The notes under the pieces were generated by a model. That model saw only the letters and a list, made by a program, of their open reading frames with translations, had not been told where the DNA came from and did not search any database. DNA of 64,000 nucleotides from Ovoidimarina sediminis (GTDB taxonomy: Bacteria > Pseudomonadota > Alphaproteobacteria > Rhodobacterales > Rhodobacteraceae). The position numbers and the translations under genes are program-made. The stretch covers positions 1 to 64,000 of the forward strand of contig NZ_JAWHTE010000007.1 in assembly GCF_032586175.1 (NCBI RefSeq), written 5' to 3'. Within the stretch, counting starts at the first letter, position 1. The number at the start of each line of letters is the position of its first letter. Positions 57,358 through 64,000 of the stretch are shown one piece after another.

Positions 57358-58731
57358 ATGCAAACCGATATCTTTCGCCAGGAAACGACACTTGCGTCCT
57401 CCATGGCCCTGGCCGCCTGGAACGACACGCAGATGGCCTTTCTGGCCCATGGCGCGGTGACCCCGGAGCATCTGGCCCGAACACTCGAGGCAGAGCCGGG
57501 CTTCGCGCTCGGTCACGCGGTGAAAGGGCTGTTCCTGATGCTTCTGGGCCGAGGCGAGCTTGTGCCGACCGCGGCGGAGGCCCTGCAGGCGGCAGAGAAC
57601 GCGGTGCGGGACGGCGCCGTCAGCGCACGTGAGCACGCCTTTGTTCTGGCGCTCGGGGAATGGCTTTCCGGCCGGCCCTCGCTGGCCGTGCACCGGCTTG
57701 ACGAGGTTCTGTCGAAAAACCCGGGCGATACGCTGGCAATGAAACTCTCGCATGCGATCCGGTTCGTTCTTGGCGATGCGGCAGGGATGCGACGTTCGAT
57801 CGAAACCGTGCTTCCGGCCTATGACGCGGATCATCCGGGGCGGGGCTATCTTCTGGGCTGCCACGCTTTTGCACTTGAGGAGACCGGCGAGTATCAGGAG
57901 GCCGCGCGTGCGGGGCGTGCTGGGCTTGAACTTGCGGCTGACGATGCCTGGGGCCTGCATGCCGTGGCCCATGTTTATGACATGACCGGCGACAGCCGGG
58001 GCGGGATCGACTGGCTGAGCGGGCGGGAAGCGGCCTGGGCGCATTGCAACAATTTCCGGTTCCACGTGTGGTGGCACAAGGCCCTCATGCACCTCGATCT
58101 CGGGGAGACGGAGACGGTGCTTTCCCTCTACGACACCCTGATCCGGGCGGAGCGGACCGACGACTACAGGGATATTTCGAATGCGACCTCGCTTCTGATG
58201 CGGCTGGAGCTTGAAGGCGTCGATGTGGGCGCGCGCTGGAATGAACTGGCGGATCTTTCTGCGGCGCGAACGGAAGATGGCAGTCTTGTCTTCGCCGATC
58301 TCCACTATCTATTGGCGTTGATCGGAGACAGGCGGGAGGACGCGGTCATCAAGCTTCTGCGCCGGTTGAAGGACGATGCGGACCGTTCCGCTTCGGAGGC
58401 GGATGCGCGCATGGCACATCCCGGCGTCGCCGCGGCAACGGGGTTGAGGGATTTCGGCGAAGGCGCCTATCGGACAGCCTTCACCCACCTCGCGCGCGCC
58501 CGGCGGCAGATGCATCTTGCCGGCGGCAGCCACGCGCAACGCGATATCTTCGAGCGCCTTACGATTGATGCGGGTCTTCGCGCAGGAATGCTTGAACAGA
58601 CCGAGGCGATCCTGAACGACAGGACTGCCCGGCGCGCCAGAACGGATGACGCCTATGCCATGACGCGCCGCGCGATGATCGAGGCGGCGCGCCGGGGATC
58701 GGCACGGTCGAACCGGGTTCCGGCTGAGTGA
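57358..58731 (+). CDS. TTC38-like tetratricopeptide protein
   Basis: 457 residues, helical throughout. The TPR signature of the TTC38 family is clear: GCHAFALEETGEYQEAARAG, then GLHAVAHVYDMTGDSRGGID and HCNNFRFHVWWHKALMHLDLG. The CNN...H..WH.AL run is the family's hallmark. Members are soluble scaffold-like proteins without known enzyme activity. It follows the Rieske cluster after a 208-bp gap and may or may not belong to it. Confidence 0.85.
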   Translation: MQTDIFRQETTLASSMALAAWNDTQMAFLAHGAVTPEHLARTLEAEPGFALGHAVKGLFLMLLGRGELVPTAAEALQAAENAVRDGAVSAREHAFVLALGEWLSGRPSLAVHRLDEVLSKNPGDTLAMKLSHAIRFVLGDAAGMRRSIETVLPAYDADHPGRGYLLGCHAFALEETGEYQEAARAGRAGLELAADDAWGLHAVAHVYDMTGDSRGGIDWLSGREAAWAHCNNFRFHVWWHKALMHLDLGETETVLSLYDTLIRAERTDDYRDISNATSLLMRLELEGVDVGARWNELADLSAARTEDGSLVFADLHYLLALIGDRREDAVIKLLRRLKDDADRSASEADARMAHPGVAAATGLRDFGEGAYRTAFTHLARARRQMHLAGGSHAQRDIFERLTIDAGLRAGMLEQTEAILNDRTARRARTDDAYAMTRRAMIEAARRGSARSNRVPAE

Positions 58732-58761
58732 TCAGGAGCTGGTTGGGCGGGGCGGACGAGT

Positions 58762-60003
58762 ATGACCATGGTGACGACATCGCCGGAACGGGAACAGGCG
58801 CGCGCGGCGTCGCACGCCGTGCCTGACCGCACGCTGCGCGACCCGCGGCTCGATTTCTTCCGCGGGATCGCGATGTTCATCATCCTTTTTGCCCATACGC
58901 CGGGGAACTTCTTCACCTCCTGGATTCCCGCGCGCTGGGGCTTTTCCGACGCAACCGAAATCTTCGTCTTCTGTTCGGGCATGGCTTCGGCCATTGCCTT
59001 CGGAAAAACCTATGACCGCTCTGGCTGGCGGCTGGGCACGGGCCGGGTGATCTACCGGGTCTGGCAGGTCTACTGGGCGCATATCGGGCTGTTCTTCACT
59101 ATCGCGATGCTGATGGCGGCGCTGAACATCTATGGCGATTTCGACAAGAACTACGTCGGCTCGCTGAACCTCTGGAAGTTCTTCGCCGATCCCGGGCCGC
59201 AGCTCGTGGGCCTATTCACCCTCACCTATGTGCCGAACTATTTCGACATCCTGCCGATGTACCTCGTGATCCTCGCCATGATGCCGGTGGTCATGGCGCT
59301 TTCCTATGTCTCGCTCTGGCAGACGGCGGCGGGGGTCGCCGTCGTCTGGCTTTTCGCACAAAGCGCGCTTCTGGAATGGCTGGGCGTCGGGCATCTGGCG
59401 ATCAATTTCCCCGCAGAGCCGTGGTCGGACCGCGAGTGGTTCTTCAACCCGTTCGGCTGGCAACTTATCTTCTTCACCGGCTTTGCGTTCATGCGGGGCT
59501 GGATCCCGGCGCCGCCGGTGAAGGGCTGGCTGATCGCTGTGGCGGCGGTGATCGTTCTTACAAATATTCCCCTGTCGAATATCGGGGTGCGAGAGTTCGG
59601 CTTCGACTGGGCGCGGGAGTGGCGCATCGAAAACCGGAGCTGGTTCAACAAATCCGATTTCGGGATCCTGCGCTACGTACATTTTCTCGCGCTCGCCTAC
59701 CTCGCCTGGGCCGCCGCCGGCGTGCAGGGGGCGCGGCTGATCGCGACGGGCGACGGGATGCTTGAGCGTTGGTGGGACAGGATTGTGCGGGTTGTCATGA
59801 AGGTCGGGCAGCAGTCGCTTGCGGTCTTCGTCTTCTCGATGGTCTTTGCGCGGATCCTCGGCGTCGCGCTTGATGTCGCCGGGCGGTCGACGCTGAACAC
59901 AACGCTTGCGAATTTTGTGGGGATCGCGGCCCTGATTGTCGTGGCCTACACCGTGGCGTGGTTCAAGGGCCAGCCGTGGCGCCCCAAGGCGCGGCCGTCG
60001 TGA
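58762..60003 (+). CDS. opgC: OpgC-type glucan acyltransferase
   Basis: 413 residues with about ten membrane helices. LDFFRGIAMFIILFAHTPGN is the OpgC-family N-terminal signature with the essential-looking His, followed by FSDATEIFVFCSGMASAIAFG. OpgC adds succinyl groups to periplasmic glucans. It is first in opgC-opgG-opgH, with its stop overlapping the next start (GTGA). The family is well known in Rhodobacter sphaeroides. Confidence 0.9.
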   Translation: MTMVTTSPEREQARAASHAVPDRTLRDPRLDFFRGIAMFIILFAHTPGNFFTSWIPARWGFSDATEIFVFCSGMASAIAFGKTYDRSGWRLGTGRVIYRVWQVYWAHIGLFFTIAMLMAALNIYGDFDKNYVGSLNLWKFFADPGPQLVGLFTLTYVPNYFDILPMYLVILAMMPVVMALSYVSLWQTAAGVAVVWLFAQSALLEWLGVGHLAINFPAEPWSDREWFFNPFGWQLIFFTGFAFMRGWIPAPPVKGWLIAVAAVIVLTNIPLSNIGVREFGFDWAREWRIENRSWFNKSDFGILRYVHFLALAYLAWAAAGVQGARLIATGDGMLERWWDRIVRVVMKVGQQSLAVFVFSMVFARILGVALDVAGRSTLNTTLANFVGIAALIVVAYTVAWFKGQPWRPKARPS

Positions 60004-61520
60004 CGCTTGGCCGTCGTCAGATGCTTGCGGTTCTTGCCGCTGCCGCCCTTGCCCCCAGGGCGGGGGCCGACCCGGTTTTCAAGGGCGCGGCGCGGCCCTT
60101 TTCGGAAGACTGGCTGGAGGCGGAGGCGCGGCGTCTTTCCATGGCCACCTATCAGCCCCGCCCGCAGGTGCCGCAGGGCTGGCGGGATCTGACCTACGAA
60201 CAATACCGCTCGATGTGGTTCGATCCGCGCAACGCGCTCTGGAACGACACCGACGCGCCCTTCAAGATCGATTTCTTTCACCCCGGCCTCTATTTCCCGC
60301 GCGCGGTCGAGATCAACGTGATCGAGAATGGCGAGGCCCGGACGCTCGCCTTCGACCCGACGCTTTTCGACAAGACCGACAAGTTTCCCGATCTGCCGGT
60401 GGACGCGACGATGGGCTATTCCGGCCTGCGCCTGCGCGCCGCGCTTCAGAAGGCCGGTGTCTTTACCGAATTCGCGGTGTTCCAGGGCGCCAGCTATTTC
60501 CGGGGGATCGGCAGGGGCCAGACCTATGGCCTGTCGGCCCGGGGGCTTGCCGTCAACACGGCGGAACCGGCGGGCGAAGAGTTTCCGGAATTCACGCGCT
60601 TCTGGCTGGAAACACCGGCGCCCGGTGATCCGCAGATGGTGGTGCATGCGCTTCTCGACGGCCCGTCGGTCGCGGGGGCCTATCGCTTTGCCATAACCCC
60701 GGGCCTGCCGATGACGATGCAGGTGAGCGCCAGGTTGTATCCGCGTATCCCGCTTGAGCACGTGGGCATCGCGCCGCTGACGTCGATGTTCTTCTTCGAC
60801 GAAACGAACCGCGCGGGACATGACGATTTCCGCTCGGCTGTACATGACAGCGACGGTCTCATGATTCACAACGGGGCGGGAGAGCTTCTGTGGCGCCCTC
60901 TTGCCAACCCCGCCAGGCTTCAGGTGTCGAGCTTCGTGGATGACGGGCCGTCGGGCTTCGGTCTGATGCAGCGCTCCAGAGCCTTCGAGGCATTCGGCGA
61001 TCTCGAGGCGAAGTATCACGACCGCCCGTCGCTGTGGATCACCCCAGGCGAGGATTGGGGGCCCGGGGCCGTCACCCTCGTAGAGATCCCGACGGATCTG
61101 GAGATCTATGACAACATCGTCGCCTACTGGCGGCCACGCATGGCGCTCGATTCGGGCATGGCGCACCGGTTCAGCTATCAGATGTCGTGGGGCGGGGAGC
61201 CGCCGCGCCCCCGGGCTGTCGCACCCGTTCTGAACACGCGGATCGGCGGCAATTTCGACCGCTCGAAAACGCTGGTCGTCATAGATTTCGCCGATCACCC
61301 AAACCTGCGCGGCGATATCGATACGCTGGTGAAGCACGTGAGTTCCAATCGCGGCAAGGTGTCTGACGGGGTTCTGAAACAGAATCCCGAGACAGGCGGG
61401 CTGCGCCTGACTTTCAGTTTCGATCCCGGCAAGGCGCCCGCGGTGGAACTGCGCGCGCAACTGGTGCGGGACGGCCGGTCGCAGACCGAGGTCTGGCTAT
61501 ACCGCTGGACGGCGCCATGA
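60000..61520 (+). CDS. opgG: Periplasmic glucan biosynthesis protein OpgG
   Basis: 506 residues from a GTG at 60000 overlapping the opgC stop; the frame also runs back to 59958 but that is inside opgC. The N terminus has a twin-arginine signal (LGRRQMLAVLAAAALAPRAGA), so it goes out folded by Tat. The body is the MdoG domain (GWRDLTYEQYRSMWFDPRN, FQGASYFRG, FFFDETNR). It shapes or branches osmoregulated periplasmic glucans. It overlaps opgH by 4 nt. Confidence 0.93.
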   Translation: MTLGRRQMLAVLAAAALAPRAGADPVFKGAARPFSEDWLEAEARRLSMATYQPRPQVPQGWRDLTYEQYRSMWFDPRNALWNDTDAPFKIDFFHPGLYFPRAVEINVIENGEARTLAFDPTLFDKTDKFPDLPVDATMGYSGLRLRAALQKAGVFTEFAVFQGASYFRGIGRGQTYGLSARGLAVNTAEPAGEEFPEFTRFWLETPAPGDPQMVVHALLDGPSVAGAYRFAITPGLPMTMQVSARLYPRIPLEHVGIAPLTSMFFFDETNRAGHDDFRSAVHDSDGLMIHNGAGELLWRPLANPARLQVSSFVDDGPSGFGLMQRSRAFEAFGDLEAKYHDRPSLWITPGEDWGPGAVTLVEIPTDLEIYDNIVAYWRPRMALDSGMAHRFSYQMSWGGEPPRPRAVAPVLNTRIGGNFDRSKTLVVIDFADHPNLRGDIDTLVKHVSSNRGKVSDGVLKQNPETGGLRLTFSFDPGKAPAVELRAQLVRDGRSQTEVWLYRWTAP

Positions 61521-63424
61521 CGCAGGGATCCGCGGAATCCGCCAAGGCATCTCTGCCGCTCGCGCTTTACATGCCGCCGGAGAAGCCGCTTCAGCATCCG
61601 CGGCAGGATCTCAAGCGGCCGTTCCGCGACAATGCCGCCCCCGGGCTAACGCGCCGGCGCCGCGCCGCGATCTGGCGGGTCGTGACCTTCCTGCCCGCGC
61701 TTCTGGCGACCCTCGTTCTGGTCGTGATCGTTGGTAACTTCTTTGCCATGGGCGGGCTGTCCCTGCCGGAAGCGCTGCTTATCGGGTTGATGGCGGTGAC
61801 GTTCTTCTGGATCTCGCTTGCGGTTTCGAACGTGACCGTCGGGTTGGTGAGCCTTATCGGTGCCGCGCCCCCGAAAGCGAAGGCGGCCGTCGCGCCGATC
61901 GAGGTGGCGCTTCTGGTGCCCGCCTATCAGGAGATTCCGTGGGACGTGTTCGGCAATGCCGCGGCGATGCTTGACGAGCTGAGCGCGCTACCGCATGTGC
62001 ACCGCTTCTCGCTCTTCATCCTGTCGGATACGCACGACCTGGCGCTTGCGGAACAGGAGCTTCGCGCCTTCGCCGCGCTCAGGGCCAAGCTGCCGCACGG
62101 CACCCGGGTACATTACCGGCGACGGCCGATGAACACCGACCGGAAGATCGGCAACCTTGCCGACTGGGTTGAACGCTGGGGCGGAAGCTACGAGGCGATG
62201 CTGGTGCTCGACGCCGACAGCCTGATGTCGGGCGAGGCGATCATTGCGCTCGCCGACGAGCTTTCGGGCGATCCAAGCGCCGGCCTGATCCAGTCATGTC
62301 CGCAGCTTTTCGGGGCCGAAACGGTTTTCGGGCGGGTGCAGCAGTTCGCCTCGACGATCTATGGTGCGGTTCTGGCGGAAGGCATCGCGACATGGTCGGA
62401 CCGCGAGGGCAACTACTGGGGCCACAATGCGATCATCCGCACAGCGGCCTTCGCGGCGTCGGCGAGGCTGCCCAGGCTTCACACCTTCCGCGCGAAGGAT
62501 GCGCTGATCCTCAGCCACGATTTCGTCGAGGCCGGGCTATTGCGCCGGGCGGGCTGGGGCGTGCGGTTCCTCCCGCGGATACGCGGAAGCTATGAAGAGG
62601 TTCCGGCCACGCTGATCGACTATGTCCGCCGGGACCGGCGCTGGTGCCAGGGCAACCTGCAGCATCTGAGCATCCTGACCACTCGTGGCTTCCACTCGGT
62701 CAGCCGGTTCCACATGTTTCACGGGGCGATGAGCTACATGCTGTCGCCCGCGTGGTTCGCGCTGCTGACGGTCTGGGCGCTTATCGGCGCAGGACAGGAG
62801 CGGAACGTGATCACCTATTTCTCGGGCCTGAACCCGCAGGTCGTCTGGCCCGAGATGAGCTCGTTCAACAACATGCTCATGCTTGCCTTCATGTACGGGA
62901 TGCTGCTTGCCCCGAAATTCGTGGGGACTATCGCGCTTCACCGTTCCGGTGTGCGGCTGAGCGAGGTGGGCGGGCCGGTGCGGTTCGCCGCGTCGTTTCT
63001 TGCAGAACTCCTTTTGTCGATCCTCTATGCGCCGATACTGATGGTGCAGCAGACCATCGCGGTGATCCGCACGGCACTTGGCATTCGTGAAGGTTGGGTG
63101 CCGCAGCCACGGCAAGGCGGGCGCTACGGGCCCGGGACGCTGATCAAGTTCCACGCGCTCGAGACGATTGTGGGTGCCCTCCTCGTCGGGGGTATGGTGC
63201 ACGGCCTCGTGACGCTTTGGCTTCTGCCGGTGGCCGTTTCGCTATTGGGTGCGGTGCCGCTTTCGGCGCTGTCCGGCCTTCGCCTCACGCGGTTCCGCTG
63301 GACCCAGCGGGTTCTGGGGACGCCCGAAGTGTTCGACGCGCCGCCGATCATCCGCGGCGCCAGGGCGCATCGCGCCGCGCTGCGCGACACCCTGGCGGGG
63401 CCGGATCGGATCGCTGCGGAGTGA
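61517..63424 (+). CDS. opgH: Glucan glucosyltransferase OpgH
   Basis: 635 residues; ATG overlaps the opgG stop (ATGA). Two N-terminal helices (about 50-110), a GT2 glucosyltransferase domain with LVLDADSLM (DxD), a later conserved Asp (SHDFVEAG) and RRDRRWCQGNLQH (the QxxRW-like motif), then further helices. It makes the beta-1,2-linked glucan backbone from UDP-glucose and passes it through the inner membrane. The length is shorter than the E. coli protein, which has a long N-terminal extension. Confidence 0.94.
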   Translation: MTQGSAESAKASLPLALYMPPEKPLQHPRQDLKRPFRDNAAPGLTRRRRAAIWRVVTFLPALLATLVLVVIVGNFFAMGGLSLPEALLIGLMAVTFFWISLAVSNVTVGLVSLIGAAPPKAKAAVAPIEVALLVPAYQEIPWDVFGNAAAMLDELSALPHVHRFSLFILSDTHDLALAEQELRAFAALRAKLPHGTRVHYRRRPMNTDRKIGNLADWVERWGGSYEAMLVLDADSLMSGEAIIALADELSGDPSAGLIQSCPQLFGAETVFGRVQQFASTIYGAVLAEGIATWSDREGNYWGHNAIIRTAAFAASARLPRLHTFRAKDALILSHDFVEAGLLRRAGWGVRFLPRIRGSYEEVPATLIDYVRRDRRWCQGNLQHLSILTTRGFHSVSRFHMFHGAMSYMLSPAWFALLTVWALIGAGQERNVITYFSGLNPQVVWPEMSSFNNMLMLAFMYGMLLAPKFVGTIALHRSGVRLSEVGGPVRFAASFLAELLLSILYAPILMVQQTIAVIRTALGIREGWVPQPRQGGRYGPGTLIKFHALETIVGALLVGGMVHGLVTLWLLPVAVSLLGAVPLSALSGLRLTRFRWTQRVLGTPEVFDAPPIIRGARAHRAALRDTLAGPDRIAAE

Positions 63425-63431
63425 CGTGCCG

Positions 63432-64000
63432 CTACTGCGTGGGCGACGGCGGCAGCGCCTCGAACCAGTCGAGCGCGATATTGGCCCAGCCCTTTGGGAC
63501 GCCGTGCCCTCCGGGGAACAGTACAAGCTCAAGAGATCCCCGGTCACAGCTGTCCCACGCACGGCGCCACCAGTTCTCATCCATCTCGAACCTGTCGGCC
63601 CTGAGCCGGTTGCAGCCATTCGTCTCGCGCCAGACTTGCATGGTGTAAAAGATATCGCCCTGCGTGAGCCCGGGGCGAAGCGGGCGGCCCTCCAATGGCA
63701 CAGTGCCGTCCGTCCAGCCATGGGTGTGGAACAGATCGACGGGCCCCGCGCAGGCGTCAAGCTCGGGATGCGGGCGCCAGAACCCGCCCGCGACGGGGGC
63801 GAAGCCTTTCGCGAGGTCGGGATGCTCGCAGGCGAGGTAGGTTGTCATCGATCCGCCGATGGAAAACCCGCCAAGAAGGATGCGATCGGGATCGACCCGG
63901 TGTTTCGCACTCGCATCCGCGATCACCTCCCGCAGGAAGGCTGCCTCGTCACGTATTTTTTCGCGGCCCGGGAAGAACGACCAGCTTGAGGAGAACCGCG
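63432..64000 (-). CDS. Alpha/beta-hydrolase esterase, 5' end cut by the window
   Basis: The C-terminal about 189 residues of a serine esterase. The nucleophile elbow is LGGFSIGGSM and the catalytic His lies in FPGGHGVPKGW; FHTHGWTDGTVPLEG probably supplies the Asp. The open frame reaches the edge of the window (FSSSWSFFPGREKIRDEAAF upstream of the first GTG), so the start lies beyond 64000. It resembles PHB-depolymerase/LpqC-like or dienelactone-hydrolase-like esterases. It converges on opgH with a 7-bp gap; no functional link is visible. Confidence 0.8.
   Translation of the reverse strand, partial: RFSSSWSFFPGREKIRDEAAFLREVIADASAKHRVDPDRILLGGFSIGGSMTTYLACEHPDLAKGFAPVAGGFWRPHPELDACAGPVDLFHTHGWTDGTVPLEGRPLRPGLTQGDIFYTMQVWRETNGCNRLRADRFEMDENWWRRAWDSCDRGSLELVLFPGGHGVPKGWANIALDWFEALPPSPTQ

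Overview
The window looks like a chromosomal segment of a GC-rich alphaproteobacterium, most likely a Rhodobacteraceae/Roseobacter-group member. This rests on the gene families and their arrangement (FixLJ with a heme-type PAS, hoxFUYH, opgCGH, a D-amino-acid dehydrogenase behind a tandem glycine riboswitch, FNR-type boxes) and on strong GC bias with frequent ATGA/GTGA overlaps. No taxonomic search was possible.

Region 1 (1-12.94 kb) reads as the end of an integrated genomic island. It is less GC-rich than the rest and carries a broken IS1182-like transposase, a cyclase relic, three copies of a diverged hairpin repeat, a secreted ankyrin/peptidoglycan-binding protein, an RTX-type calcium-binding protein with a perfect FNR box upstream, a partner-switching module (receptor-phosphatase-kinase fusion plus two STAS proteins), an MscS channel and a tyrosine integrase. 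It ends in a 47-bp copy of the 3' part of a tRNA-Lys gene, interpreted as attR.

Region 2 (13-20.4 kb) has a PAS-GGDEF-EAL protein, a tandem glycine riboswitch driving dadA, a convergent alanine/glycine:Na+ symporter, UspA and a MaoC-phosphotransacylase fusion. Region 3 (20.4-27.1 kb) is an NAD-reducing [NiFe] hydrogenase operon (hoxFUYH, a maturation protease and a DUF6544-like gene) divergent from a Crp/Fnr regulator. Region 4 (27.1-40.6 kb) holds a VIT-family transporter coupled to a P2A cation ATPase, a phasin, a MacAB-like exporter operon ending in phaC, the FixLJ oxygen sensor pair, a small zf-CHCC-like protein and a ytfJ/DUF2953 operon. Candidate FNR boxes lie in three of these intergenic gaps, so an oxygen-responsive regulon (FixLJ, FNR-type factors) is a plausible theme.

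Region 5 (40.6-47.0 kb) has an RND efflux pair and a Na+/phosphate cotransporter. Region 6 (47.7-58.7 kb) is the most unusual part: a same-strand cluster in which three different modules each carry their own Rieske [2Fe-2S] domain (glutamate-synthase-like FMN enzyme, heme-b ferric-reductase-like membrane protein, ThDP enzyme), together with small membrane proteins, a CxxxC...CxxxC membrane-anchored protein, DUF302, a second ThDP enzyme, a CaiB/BaiF CoA-transferase and a TTC38-like TPR protein. I do not recognise this as a described pathway. One small membrane protein in it is split by an in-frame UGA. Region 7 (58.8-63.4 kb) is a translationally coupled opgC-opgG-opgH glucan operon, followed by an esterase gene running off the right edge.
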